Positions 1 through 8,700 are shown, numbered from the stretch's first letter. The stretch is 64,000 nt of DNA from Flavobacterium sp. Sd200 (GCF_009826935.1 NZ_WUMN01000002.1:558001-622000), one strand, 5' to 3'. Notes: a model not told the origin generated them from the letters alone. A program made the numbers and translations.

Positions 1-2
1 TT

Positions 3-515
3 GTGCTTATTAATAAAGAAGATATAGATATTACAGCCACAACGGTTAGCACAGCAAACAAGCTGCAAATTACAAACCTGCAACTAAAACCCGGCAAAAA
101 GGGTTTTAAGCTGACAGGTGTAAAACAAAGCAATGGCAAGGCATGGGAGCTTGTTAAAAAAGAGAATGCTCCCGATAAATTTAAGCACACTTTTAGCGGT
201 GTGATATTTACGCCAAGCCTGGAAAATAAAGAACAGGCCGACAACCTTAGTCAGGGAGGTAAATATGTGGTTGCGATAGAACAGGTTTGGAAAGGACAGG
301 GCAATGCCGATGCTTTTGAGGTGCTGGGCTACAACAGCGGCCTGGAACTTACTACCATGACCAACAGCTCTAAAGAAAACGACAACATGATCATGTTCGA
401 GCTGGCATCGGCCGATGGGTTTGAAGAAACCTCTATGCCAAAAACACTGCTGCATACTGATTATGCTACTACTAAAACAGTATTTGATGCTGCATTTATA
501 GAATCGGCTTCCTAA
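3..515 (+). CDS. Phage structural-type protein, possibly 5'-truncated by the window edge
   Basis: A 170-aa protein, read from a GTG at base 3. The frame is open to the window edge, so the real start may lie upstream. It is soluble, with no signal peptide or membrane segment, and has beta-rich stretches near residues 40-75 and 95-140. I do not recognise the family. Its place as the first visible gene of a phage late operon, joined by a TAATG overlap to the next gene, suggests a virion component such as a tail-tube, decoration or capsid-associated protein. That role is inference from position only. Confidence 0.55.
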   Translation: MLINKEDIDITATTVSTANKLQITNLQLKPGKKGFKLTGVKQSNGKAWELVKKENAPDKFKHTFSGVIFTPSLENKEQADNLSQGGKYVVAIEQVWKGQGNADAFEVLGYNSGLELTTMTNSSKENDNMIMFELASADGFEETSMPKTLLHTDYATTKTVFDAAFIESAS

Positions 516-985
516 TGATCGATTTTTTAACTATGGATATTGCAACCCTTACCCGCAGTGTTACGGGTAAGGGGGTGCGATACCTGGAGCTGTTCCTTAA
601 AGAATATACACGGGTATTTAATACAAAAGTAAACGCCTCGTGCCCTAAATGTTTACAGGGATATTTAACCAAATATAAAAACCATTTTTTAGCTATGGCA
701 AATACATCGCAATACAGGCTACATGCCAAATATGAGAATATTCCGTTGCAGTTTGGCTCACCCATACTGATTAACAACGCCAACATTACCGATGAGTATG
801 CAGAAATACTGCTGCAACGCCCCGGAGCTGAGTGCCTGTTTGCAAAAATGCCCTCTAAAGAACCCGTTGCTGCCAGAACAATGCGCATGAGTGCAGAGGT
901 GCCTGCAAACGATCCTTCGGTTTCTGCAGAACCACAAAATACTATTGAGGGGGCTGACGATTTTGATTTAAGCAGCCTGACATGA
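515..985 (+). CDS. Small phage protein upstream of portal, function unknown
   Basis: A 156-aa protein whose ATG shares a base with the stop of the previous gene. The first 60 residues include a CPKC motif (residues 43-46). An internal ATG at about residue 62 (MANTSQYRLH) could be an alternative start, because the following part has the look of short phage proteins that sit just before portal genes in Bacteroidetes phages. The tail (about 110-156) is low in hydrophobics and ends in an acidic DDFDLSSL stretch that may bind a partner. Its stop overlaps the portal start by ATGA. No function is assigned. Confidence 0.55.
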   Translation: MIDFLTMDIATLTRSVTGKGVRYLELFLKEYTRVFNTKVNASCPKCLQGYLTKYKNHFLAMANTSQYRLHAKYENIPLQFGSPILINNANITDEYAEILLQRPGAECLFAKMPSKEPVAARTMRMSAEVPANDPSVSAEPQNTIEGADDFDLSSLT

Positions 986-2139
986 GAACCCTACTTATAG
1001 ATGTCTGGAAAAGGTTCACACCCTGGAGCAAAAGCACCGATGTGTATGCCAACGATACAGATAATGCCTACCCCGAACGCATGGACAGGCTTATAAACAA
1101 CAGCGTTACTGCCAAAAGCGCAGCAGCTATTATGGTGCAGTATTTAATTGGCAGGGGCTATGGCACAGAGATTGACAGCCTTATTATTAACAAAAGTAAA
1201 AACCTGAAGCTTATAGATTTTGCCGATGACGTGGCAGACGATCTTGTAAAGCAGCGCGGTGTATTTATACACATTAACTGGAATGCCCTGTATCAGATTG
1301 CCGATTTTAGCGTGATGCCCTATGAATGGTGCCGCATTGGCAAAAAAGACAGTACTGATTATTCCGGAAAAATAGCCGTTAGCACAGACTGGCCTAACCC
1401 TAAAAAAAGCCAGACAGAGCTTATAGACGTTTACAACCCTCGAAAGGCGGTAATAGATGCACAGGTGCAAAAAGCAGGCGGATGGGAACATTATAAAGGC
1501 CAGATACTGTTTGTAAATATGGATACCAAACTTATCTATCCGCTTAGCCGTATAGACCCTGTTGCAGAAGATTGTGACAGCGAGGCGCAGGCATCTGTCT
1601 ATAAAAACAAACTGCTTCGCAAGGGATTCTTTGGCAATACGCTTGTTGTAACACGTCCTCTTGTAGGCGATGGTCTTGAACCGGGCAGCCGTGCCCTGCA
1701 ACAGGCCGAAACTGAGAGGGAGGTTTTTCAGCAGGCCATTAAAGACAGCCTTGGTGCACAAAACACAGGCGGTGTACTTTGTCTTGAAATGGATTTTGCA
1801 GGCGAAAAGCTGGACGATGCCATTTTGATAAAACAGATAGAAAGCAAAATTGACGACAAGCTGTTTAACTATACCGAGGCCAGTGTGCGCGAAAACATTT
1901 TGGTAGCCTTTAACAACCTTCCTGCCGGGCTTGTCAAGACCAACGAGTCGGCACTGTTTGGCAATTCCGGCGAGGCCATTCGGGAGATGAAACGCACCTA
2001 TTGGGAAAACACCTGTAAGGAGCGCAATTTACTCACATCGGTCATCAACCAGCTCCTGCAACACTCGCAGGATCTTTCGAGCCTTGTTGTTCAACCCCTA
2101 AAGCTTACAGATGATGCAGCCCCTGATAACCCGCAGTGA
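982..2139 (+). CDS. Portal-like phage protein
   Basis: A 385-aa soluble protein. Residues about 60-110 contain a hydrophobic, membrane-vertex-like region. The C-terminal half carries a helical segment of the kind seen in Bacteroidetes phage portals: FNYTEASVRENILVAFNNLP, then a LFGNSGEAIREM segment. In those portals the long helix and following loop line the DNA channel. At 385 aa it is short for a portal, and no minor head protein gene follows. The start overlaps the upstream stop (ATGA), and the end overlaps the next gene by 29 bases. The portal call rests on pattern memory and on the connector-like gene that follows. A different head or neck protein is possible. Confidence 0.55.
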   Translation: MRTLLIDVWKRFTPWSKSTDVYANDTDNAYPERMDRLINNSVTAKSAAAIMVQYLIGRGYGTEIDSLIINKSKNLKLIDFADDVADDLVKQRGVFIHINWNALYQIADFSVMPYEWCRIGKKDSTDYSGKIAVSTDWPNPKKSQTELIDVYNPRKAVIDAQVQKAGGWEHYKGQILFVNMDTKLIYPLSRIDPVAEDCDSEAQASVYKNKLLRKGFFGNTLVVTRPLVGDGLEPGSRALQQAETEREVFQQAIKDSLGAQNTGGVLCLEMDFAGEKLDDAILIKQIESKIDDKLFNYTEASVRENILVAFNNLPAGLVKTNESALFGNSGEAIREMKRTYWENTCKERNLLTSVINQLLQHSQDLSSLVVQPLKLTDDAAPDNPQ

Positions 2140-2611
2140 TATTGCCCGGTATAAGCAGATTTCTAAGACCCCATTTGACGATAAGCTGCACGAACAGATA
2201 CTCGATGCACAATTGCTCGACCTGCAACCCCTTATTGGCGAAAGCTTTTTTAATAAAATTATTGCCAACCCCGATGCATACAGCAATTTACTTGGCGGAG
2301 GCGTTTATATGCACGACGGCATTGAATATACCCACTATGGGCTTAGCATGGTGCTTACTTACTTTGCCTATGCACGGTATATGATGTTTTCTTCGGTTAC
2401 AGATACACCTTTCTCTGTAGTGGAAAAACTTAACGACAACAGCCGCCCTGCAGATACATCGGCAAAAAAAACGCTGTATAACTTAAACCGCGAGGCCGCC
2501 ATGCAGGTTTGGCAAAACGTGCACAACTACCTAGTGCGCACCAACCACCCAGACTATAAGAGAGCCTGCAATGGCACACCCGGCAGATTTCGATTTAAAA
2601 AAATTGGCTGA
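2111..2611 (+). CDS. Head-tail connector-like phage protein (DUF6712-like)
   Basis: A 166-aa mostly helical protein. The N-terminal pattern (ITRSDIARYKQIS, then LLDLQPLIGESFFNKI near residues 36-52) and the aromatic stretch around YTHYGLSMVLTYFAYARYM (about 77-96) resemble a family of small proteins found after portal or capsid genes in Bacteroidetes phages, likely counterparts of the head-completion connector of tailed phages. Two adjacent ATG codons open the gene. It begins inside the portal-like gene and is followed after two bases by the large repeat protein. The family name is from memory and unverified; the connector role is inferred. Confidence 0.5.
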   Translation: MMQPLITRSDIARYKQISKTPFDDKLHEQILDAQLLDLQPLIGESFFNKIIANPDAYSNLLGGGVYMHDGIEYTHYGLSMVLTYFAYARYMMFSSVTDTPFSVVEKLNDNSRPADTSAKKTLYNLNREAAMQVWQNVHNYLVRTNHPDYKRACNGTPGRFRFKKIG

Positions 2612-2613
2612 GC

Positions 2614-4884
2614 ATGAATATTATAAGCACTGTAAACGACAAGCGTTTTAGCATTAACAACATTCGTTATTTAAAAAATTACATTACTTCCATAAATGGC
2701 AACAAAATAGAGATCTTTAACTGCTATGAGCGCCACGATGTGCTTGTACCGTTAACCCATTACAGCAATTTTATGGTAGATGGTGTAATCTACCCCAATG
2801 TTGCAGGGTTGCAGTCGGCATTGTTGCCTGTGTTGTATTCAAGAAGTAACCTTGGCGGAGACAGCCCGGACATTGACCCCGATAATATAGATGTTGTAAG
2901 GCACATTCGTGCTGCATCTACAAATAAAACCGATGTTGTGGCTGTTATAAACAATTTGGAAATGTTTGGTATAGACGACAAACAGAGCCTTTGGTTTTGG
3001 GTTCTTATTCCGGGCGATGAAAATATTGACGGCAGGATAGGTCACCCGGTATTGTGTAAATACAAAATGATAAACTATGGCAAAGGCACTTACGGGCTTG
3101 GAGCATTTCAGTTAGAAGCTGATGATATTGAGCTCATCAGTACCTCTAAAGTCACGGTAGATGATATTGAATCAGACCCGGATACCGATGTTATAAATTA
3201 TGGAAGCCTAACTACACAAAGCATCTCTAACTGGCTAAGAGCGCAAAATCCGGCAATAAACATACAAGCACCAGCTCAGGGCTATACTTTGTTTAAAGGT
3301 AGCGTTAACGGTGTTGAAACTACTTATTTATGGCTTGGAGGTACCGGAATGAGCAATGAATTGACTGTAGGACAAGTTTATTTCATGACTATGGATAAGC
3401 TTGTTGTAGCGGGCAATCAGGACAATATAGATATTAAAAAAGACTTTAGCTTAGCCAGCCGTGTGTATGACCAGGCAACTGTACTTAACTTAATAAATAG
3501 CCTGCCTGCCTATGTTGTAAACGAAAACCAGTCGGTTTGGTTCGTAGGGAGGCATTCCGGAAGAATTCCCGGTTTTCCCGGCATTCCAGGAAGCGGTTTT
3601 ATAACCAACCCTTTTATTGTAAAGTATAAAATGCTCAACAAAGGCAAGGGAATTTATGGCACAGGCCACACACAGTTAACCACAAATGATATTGAATTAG
3701 TGTACAGCAATGAAGCTTCGCTAAACGACCTTGAGTCGGTTACTACCACAGAAATAATTCCGTTTACATTGGCAGAGGAACAAACTATTAGTGAGTGGCT
3801 TAACACACAACTTTCTCCATTTACAATCAGGCCACAGGAAGACGGTTATACCATTTTTAAAAGTCAAATTGCAGACGACGAATTGTCTTATTTATGGATT
3901 GGCTATGATGGTGAATACGGATATGGAGAAAGCCAGTCTTCCATGGATGATTTTCAGTTACTAAATGAAACCGTGTTGCCTGTAAATCAGGATAACGTAG
4001 ATATTAAAAAATCGTTCACTATACCCGAAACTTATACTACAGCAAGCATATTAGATATTATAAATGACCTGGAAAGTTATGAAATACAGGAAACGCAATC
4101 GGTATGGTTTGTGGGCATGCAACGAAGAAGGCCAGGCGGTTTGTGGGGTATATCGTTGAATTTTAATCCTGTAATCTTAAAATACAAACTGCTTAACAAA
4201 GGCAAAGGTATGTATGGGCGTGGCGGAATACAGTTGCTAAGCAGGGATATAGAGTTGGTTTACAGCAATGAAGCAACCGTTAACGATATGGAACTCGACG
4301 TAGAGACCCAAGTTGTCAATGCTGACCCAAATACAGATCAAAGCATTAGTGAATGGCTAAACGAACAAATACCTGCAATTGTGTTGCGCCCGCAGGAAGA
4401 AGGTTATACCATTTTTAAAGACGGCTCGGGCGAAGAAGAGCGCTCCTGGCTTTGGATAGGTTATGACGGCACTTATGGCGATGGTGAAATACAGAGTTCT
4501 GATGCCGATTTTCAGATACTGAATAAAGTCCCGACAGTTCCGGCAACACTGCACAGACCCGTAAAAATTATTAATACAGCATCGACAGGTTTTGATAGCG
4601 GAACTTATACTTTGCTTGCCGAAGACCGCGATATGTGGCTTGTATTTGAGATTCAAACTGATTTTTTTGTAAAAATCCCCACAAATGTATTTACGGCAAA
4701 TACACTTTTAGAGGGTGAAAACGCAGATACAGGTCAGGCAACCTTTATTACCGATGGCAATGATTTAATATTGCATCACGGAGCATCTGAACTACCAAAA
4801 ACAGCCGAAATGAACAGTGTTTTTGGTTTAAAGTTCAGAACAGTAAATGATGTATCCTTATTTGGAAAACTCGAAATGATATGA
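2614..4884 (+). CDS. Large repeat-containing phage protein, probable tail fibre or baseplate-distal protein
   Basis: A 756-aa protein without signal peptide. After a ~88-aa N-terminal region come three homologous blocks of about 180-190 residues. Each starts with DNIDI/DNVDI, has a WFVG or WFWV core, then K.KGxYGxG, DIELVYSNEA and YTIFK, and ends in a LWIGYDG motif. The C-terminal ~105 residues (TYTLLAEDRDMWLVFEIQ onward) differ and look like a phage fibre tip or attachment domain. The position before the BspA-like gene and the lysis genes fits a tail fibre or receptor-binding protein. The repeats have diverged, so they are not a recent duplication. No chaperone gene was seen. The family is not recognised. 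Confidence 0.6.
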   Translation: MNIISTVNDKRFSINNIRYLKNYITSINGNKIEIFNCYERHDVLVPLTHYSNFMVDGVIYPNVAGLQSALLPVLYSRSNLGGDSPDIDPDNIDVVRHIRAASTNKTDVVAVINNLEMFGIDDKQSLWFWVLIPGDENIDGRIGHPVLCKYKMINYGKGTYGLGAFQLEADDIELISTSKVTVDDIESDPDTDVINYGSLTTQSISNWLRAQNPAINIQAPAQGYTLFKGSVNGVETTYLWLGGTGMSNELTVGQVYFMTMDKLVVAGNQDNIDIKKDFSLASRVYDQATVLNLINSLPAYVVNENQSVWFVGRHSGRIPGFPGIPGSGFITNPFIVKYKMLNKGKGIYGTGHTQLTTNDIELVYSNEASLNDLESVTTTEIIPFTLAEEQTISEWLNTQLSPFTIRPQEDGYTIFKSQIADDELSYLWIGYDGEYGYGESQSSMDDFQLLNETVLPVNQDNVDIKKSFTIPETYTTASILDIINDLESYEIQETQSVWFVGMQRRRPGGLWGISLNFNPVILKYKLLNKGKGMYGRGGIQLLSRDIELVYSNEATVNDMELDVETQVVNADPNTDQSISEWLNEQIPAIVLRPQEEGYTIFKDGSGEEERSWLWIGYDGTYGDGEIQSSDADFQILNKVPTVPATLHRPVKIINTASTGFDSGTYTLLAEDRDMWLVFEIQTDFFVKIPTNVFTANTLLEGENADTGQATFITDGNDLILHHGASELPKTAEMNSVFGLKFRTVNDVSLFGKLEMI
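2875..4530 (+). repeat. Three diverged in-gene repeats of about 540-570 bases
   Basis: Blocks begin near 2875, 3415 and 3985. The second and third open with nearly the same words (aatcaggacaatatagat and aatcaggataacgtagat). Protein identity between blocks 2 and 3 is clearly higher than between either and block 1, which suggests stepwise duplication. Confidence 0.85.
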
Positions 4885-6278
4885 GCCCTGTAATAGCGTC
4901 GGGCAGGAAACGTCCACAACATCCTGCTTTTATATCTACGTGGAAAACAAACAACACAAGCACTGGTAGCAGTAATGCAAACCAAATAACCTTGCCCTTG
5001 TATCAGGACGGAATTTATGATTTTAAGGTAGACTGGGGTGATGGCACGAGTTCTCATATCACCTCAAATACCCTTGAAGAGGCAACTCATGATTATGCTA
5101 TATCAGGCACCTATACTCTCACCATAAAAGGGACTCTTGTAGGGTTTCGTTTTAATAATGTAGGCGATTGTTTAAAATTGTTAGAAGTACATCAATGGGG
5201 TTGCTTAAGAATCGGTAATTACGGTTTTAATTTTATGGGCTGTAGTAACCTGATATTAAATCAGGTTGCAGACGTAATAAATATTAAAGGCGTTGATAAC
5301 CTTCAATATATGTTTTGTTACTGTACCTCTTTAAATGTGATCAACAGGATCAATGAGTGGGACATGAGTAACGTTACAACAATAAGGGGACTATTTTTTC
5401 AGGTATCGCAATTTAATCAGCCATTGAATAACTGGGATACATCCAATATTACTGATATGAGTAATTTGTTCTATCAGGCTACGAGTTTTAATCAACCATT
5501 GAATAACTGGAACATCGGCAAGGTAACAACACTGGAATCAACCTTTTATACCGCATCAGCTTTCAACCAGCCATTAAATAACTGGGACACTTCTAATGTT
5601 ACAAGCATGCTTCAAACTTTTGGCAGGGCAACATCGTTTAATCAGCCACTGAATAACTGGAACACAAGTAAGGTAACAGATATGAGAAATATGTTCAGGT
5701 TAGCCTCAGGACTAAATGGTCGCTTTAATCAGGATATATCTTCATGGGATACCGGAAAAGTTACTACAATGTTCTACATGTTTGCCTACAACACTATTTT
5801 TAATCAACCTTTGGACACATGGGATGTTTCAAGTGTATTTGAACTATCATCCATGTTTAGACAGTGTAAATCTTTTAACCAACAATTAAATACCTGGATC
5901 ACTTCCAAGACAACAGATATGGACTTAATGTTTTTGGAAGCTCAAAACTTCAATCAACCGCTTAGCAATTGGAATACTGAGAATGTAACAACTATGGAAT
6001 TTATGTTTCAAAGCGCTCCAGCTTTTAATCAGGATATCAGTAACTGGAACATACAAAAAGTTTCCGGCTTCACTAATTTTATGGCTTTAAAAACTTTTGC
6101 AAATTATTCTACTGCAAATTATGATGCCCTTCTCAACTCATGGAGCACTCAGAATGTAATTACAGGCAGAACAATCCATTTTGGTACCATCAAATATACT
6201 TCTGCAACTCAAAATGCCCGTAACATACTCATCAATTCTAAAGGCTGGACAATTTATGATGGAGGTATGGTCGTTTAG
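4881..6278 (+). CDS. BspA-like (DUF285) repeat protein in the phage late operon
   Basis: A 465-aa protein that starts inside the previous stop (ATGA). Residues about 15-80 form a PKD-like beta-sandwich (VDWGDGTSSHI, then a HDYAISGTYTLTI strand). From about residue 130 to 440 there are some ten repeats of about 24-25 residues of the form FNQPLNNWDTSNVTDMSNLF, the DUF285/BspA type of leucine-rich repeat that in other proteins mediates adhesion. There is no signal peptide or type IX sorting domain, so it is not an ordinary secreted adhesin of the host. Being packed between the fibre-like gene and the holin, it is best read as a virion receptor-binding protein or a carried cargo gene. Confidence 0.8.
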   Translation: MSPVIASGRKRPQHPAFISTWKTNNTSTGSSNANQITLPLYQDGIYDFKVDWGDGTSSHITSNTLEEATHDYAISGTYTLTIKGTLVGFRFNNVGDCLKLLEVHQWGCLRIGNYGFNFMGCSNLILNQVADVINIKGVDNLQYMFCYCTSLNVINRINEWDMSNVTTIRGLFFQVSQFNQPLNNWDTSNITDMSNLFYQATSFNQPLNNWNIGKVTTLESTFYTASAFNQPLNNWDTSNVTSMLQTFGRATSFNQPLNNWNTSKVTDMRNMFRLASGLNGRFNQDISSWDTGKVTTMFYMFAYNTIFNQPLDTWDVSSVFELSSMFRQCKSFNQQLNTWITSKTTDMDLMFLEAQNFNQPLSNWNTENVTTMEFMFQSAPAFNQDISNWNIQKVSGFTNFMALKTFANYSTANYDALLNSWSTQNVITGRTIHFGTIKYTSATQNARNILINSKGWTIYDGGMVV

Positions 6279-6306
6279 CTTTGCTCAATATTTGTAAATA
6301 TGTAGC

Positions 6307-6771
6307 ATGATGAAAATAATTCAATCTCTGTTTCTCTCAGTAATAGCCTTTTATATCCCTTTACAGGGAATTCTCGTTGCGGTAGGTGCTGCTATTGCAT
6401 TGGATACCTGCACCGGAATTTACAAATCCTTTAAAACCAATAAACCTATTTACAGTCGGCGCTTTGCCGATATTATTCTTAAAATGTTAATATACGAACT
6501 GGTAATCTTAATGATATATACTATAGATTATTTTCTGTTATCAGAGTTTTTTAAACTTTGGTTCTCTGTCGGGTATTTCTTTACTAAAGCCTGTGCCATG
6601 GTACTCATCTTTACAGAGATGATTTCTATAAAAGAAAACATCGAAGAAGCTCATAACATAAATATTCTTAAGCAACTTCAAAATGTTTTAAAACGCACTC
6701 ACGATTTAAAAAAAGATATACTTGACCTAACCGACATCAACCATGGATCTAATAACTCTCAACCGTATTAA
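6307..6771 (+). CDS. Phage holin
   Basis: A 154-aa membrane protein with hydrophobic segments at about residues 5-32, 55-80 and 83-108 and a charged, coiled C-terminus (ENIEEAHNINILKQLQNVLK). It opens with paired methionines. The motif around residues 30-50 (ALDTCTGIYKSFKTNK) matches the D-T-x-x-G-I-x-K pattern of the holin family common in Gram-positive and Bacteroidetes phages (Phage_holin_4-type). It sits directly before the endolysin and overlaps it by 29 bases. It would form the inner-membrane lesion that lets the endolysin reach peptidoglycan. Confidence 0.8.
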   Translation: MMKIIQSLFLSVIAFYIPLQGILVAVGAAIALDTCTGIYKSFKTNKPIYSRRFADIILKMLIYELVILMIYTIDYFLLSEFFKLWFSVGYFFTKACAMVLIFTEMISIKENIEEAHNINILKQLQNVLKRTHDLKKDILDLTDINHGSNNSQPY

Positions 6772-7273
6772 ATTGCTGCACCCGGCCGTAAGAACCGATA
6801 CCCTTGATATATATCAGTATATAAACAGCAAATTATTAAGCAAAAATGTACGTCTCCGCTTTGCTCATACATTAAGGTCGTTTACCGAACAAGATAATCT
6901 CTATGCCATAGGTCGTACAAAACCCGGCAAAAAAGTAACCAATGCCAAAGCCGGACAATCGATACATAATTACGGATTGGCATTCGACATCGTATTACTG
7001 ACAGACAAAAATAGCGATGGTAATTTTGAAACCGCATCCTGGGATATTAGAGCCGATAACGACAAAGACGGACAGCCTGACTGGATGGAAGTGGTCAACT
7101 ACTTTAAAAGCAAAGGATGGATGTGGGGTGGCGACTGGAAATCTTTTCCTGATTATCCTCATTTTGAAAGAACTTTTGGATACAACTGGAAAATTCTTCA
7201 GGAAAAATATAATTCAGGAGATGTGTTTACAGAAGTAATTGACGGAATAACTTACAAATGGGTAAACTTATGA
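6743..7273 (+). CDS. M15-family endolysin (D-Ala-D-Ala or L-Ala-D-Glu peptidase)
   Basis: A 176-aa protein with the zinc-peptidase M15 signature: SIHNYGLAFDI gives His75 and Asp82, and DYPHFE gives His140. Together these are the usual zinc ligands, with acidic residues nearby. The fold is that of phage L-alanyl-D-glutamate peptidases and VanY/VanX-like enzymes, which cut peptidoglycan cross-links. There is no signal peptide, consistent with release through the holin. The C-terminal ~25 residues (SGDVFTEVIDGITYKWV) form a short extra beta segment. It lies between holin and spanin-like genes, both overlapping. Confidence 0.85.
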   Translation: MDLITLNRIKLLHPAVRTDTLDIYQYINSKLLSKNVRLRFAHTLRSFTEQDNLYAIGRTKPGKKVTNAKAGQSIHNYGLAFDIVLLTDKNSDGNFETASWDIRADNDKDGQPDWMEVVNYFKSKGWMWGGDWKSFPDYPHFERTFGYNWKILQEKYNSGDVFTEVIDGITYKWVNL

Positions 7274-7905
7274 TAAAACACATATCTCATTTAGTAATAT
7301 TTATACTGATAATCGTCTTGCTTTTATCTGTAAACAAATGCAATGGCATCCAAAAAGAACTTAAGGCCAATGCCATTACTTTAACCGATACCGTTACTTA
7401 TTTAACTAACGCTTTGGGTACTAAAACTGCAACTGTTTCAGCATTGCAATTAGAGAAATCTGAGCTAAAAAAGCTCATCATGTCTAAAGATGCCGAAGTC
7501 AAAGCCCTTGCCCAATCATTTTCTAAAATTAAAGCAATAACCAAATATTCCGAAGTCATAAAATACGACACCATCACAGTTTTCTTTAAAGACAGTCTAC
7601 CTTGCTCATTCAACCGAACAGGCAATATCAAAACTAAATGGTATGCATTTAGCTATAAAGCCTCTCAAAAAAGTTTTATAATAGACAGTCTTACAATGCC
7701 CAACCAAGCCATCATTATAACAGGTTTTAAACGAAAGTGGTTCTTAGGAAATGAAGTTTTAACCACTCAGGTAACCCATTCCAATCCGTATATAACGGTA
7801 ACCGGAATTACATCAGTCGAAGTAGCCCTACCCCAACCATGGTATAAAAAATGGTATGTTTGGCTGGCTGGAGGAATCACAGGCGGGTTACTAATCTCAA
7901 AATAG
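7270..7905 (+). CDS. Spanin-like lysis protein, membrane-anchored coiled coil
   Basis: The chosen start (7270) overlaps the endolysin stop as ATGA; an ATG four codons earlier (7258) is possible. The protein has an N-terminal membrane segment (about residues 4-22), a coiled-coil zone rich in Leu, Lys and Glu, a beta-rich middle, and a second hydrophobic segment near the C-terminus (WYVWLAGGITGGLLI). The layout and the position after endolysin fit a spanin or Rz-like protein that joins inner and outer membranes in the last lysis step. No Rz family motif is visible, so the assignment is positional and topological. Confidence 0.6.
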   Translation: MIKHISHLVIFILIIVLLLSVNKCNGIQKELKANAITLTDTVTYLTNALGTKTATVSALQLEKSELKKLIMSKDAEVKALAQSFSKIKAITKYSEVIKYDTITVFFKDSLPCSFNRTGNIKTKWYAFSYKASQKSFIIDSLTMPNQAIIITGFKRKWFLGNEVLTTQVTHSNPYITVTGITSVEVALPQPWYKKWYVWLAGGITGGLLISK

Positions 7906-7906
7906 A

Positions 7907-8620
7907 TCAGTTAAAAACCTCACGCAACACTTCGAGCGATCTTGGTTTAATAAACCCATCGAGGTGAAGGGCATAATAATCCATAAGAATTTTTAGCAGT
8001 GCCTGCCTTTCGGTAATATGAAAGGCTTTGGTACTGTTATCCAGTTTTAAAGGCATAAGCCTTAAGAGTAAAGCCGTTTCGTGACTGTTAAGGCAGGTTA
8101 TCGATGGATATTCGATAAAAACACCTTCAGTCATTTCAAAAAAATCATAATTGCTTTGAGCATTGTTAGGATAAAAACCCAAAAACTTGGTAAGTTCCAA
8201 CAACAGTATTAAGTGAAAATTAGCAACTTCATCATGATTGTCAAGCCATAACAAAGCTGTTTCTAAAAAATAATATAAGCTCTCATTTTGCTCTTCCTCT
8301 CTAATACTATGATGCAGCATTTCGGCAATAAACATGGCTATAGAAGCTTTAACCATATTAGTTGTAACACTTTGATAGTTATGCGCCAACCTTACTTCTT
8401 TAAAATATTCAAGGGTATTTTTATTTTTATGCGAAGCCTCTATTTCGAGTATATTTAGCGGCCTGAAATAAACCATTTTCTGGTTACTTTTTTTTGAGGT
8501 AAATGCATCACGCACATAGTATGACTTTAAACCGCTACTTTGGGTAAAACATTTTACTACCAGGCTTTTTTCCTGATAACGCAATGCACTAAGCACTATA
8601 GCTTTGGTCTTAACTAACAA
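7907..8620 (-). CDS. recO: DNA repair protein RecO
   Basis: A 237-aa protein with the RecO N-terminal OB-fold pattern (KTKAIVLSALRYQEKSLVVKCFT), followed by a helical C-terminal domain. RecO anneals SSB-coated single strands and, with RecR, loads RecA in gap repair. The reading begins with TTG (8618-8620). No in-frame ATG lies close by, and the N-terminus matches the family from residue 2, so TTG is accepted as the start. No zinc-finger cysteines are apparent. Its 3' end sits one base from the end of the phage operon on the other strand, and its 5' side faces an inverted repeat separating it from porZ. Confidence 0.93.
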   Translation of the reverse strand: MLVKTKAIVLSALRYQEKSLVVKCFTQSSGLKSYYVRDAFTSKKSNQKMVYFRPLNILEIEASHKNKNTLEYFKEVRLAHNYQSVTTNMVKASIAMFIAEMLHHSIREEEQNESLYYFLETALLWLDNHDEVANFHLILLLELTKFLGFYPNNAQSNYDFFEMTEGVFIEYPSITCLNSHETALLLRLMPLKLDNSTKAFHITERQALLKILMDYYALHLDGFIKPRSLEVLREVFN

Positions 8621-8634
8621 ACTTTTTAAATTAC

Positions 8635-8696
8635 GAATTTCAAATTACGAATTATGAAGATAAACCACGAATATCGTAATTCGTAATTTGAAATTC
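8635..8696. repeat. 20-bp perfect inverted repeat between porZ and recO
   Basis: Arms 8635-8654 and 8677-8696 are exact reverse complements, separated by 22 bases. It begins five bases after the porZ stop and could fold into a strong AT-rich hairpin. No U-tract follows, so it is more likely an interspersed repeat of the GAATTTCAAATTACGAATTA type than a classic terminator. Confidence 0.85.
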
Positions 8697-8700
8697 ATAA

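Larger units (their letters stand above)
1..7905 (+). mobile_element. Right-hand end of a prophage or phage-derived element
   Basis: Nine closely packed + strand genes, most overlapping by ATGA or TAATG junctions, end in holin, M15 endopeptidase and a spanin-like protein. A portal-like and a connector-like gene precede repeat-rich fibre or adhesin genes. This is a phage late operon. Neither terminase nor integrase is visible, so they would lie left of the window. The last phage codon ends one base before the recO stop codon, which is on the opposite strand, so the element or its cargo directly abuts the chromosome here. Whether it is an active prophage, a remnant or a phage-derived particle cannot be decided from this part. 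Confidence 0.8.

Noticed and set aside
1144..1761. 205-aa open frame on the minus strand in the portal-like gene
   Set aside because: Shadow of the portal-like gene; opposite to all other genes of the phage operon, with no start context.
1..7905. Reading the phage region as a tailocin or contractile injection system
   Set aside because: A portal-like gene and a full lysis cassette point to a tailed phage, and no sheath or spike gene is seen. It cannot be excluded, because the left part lies outside the window.
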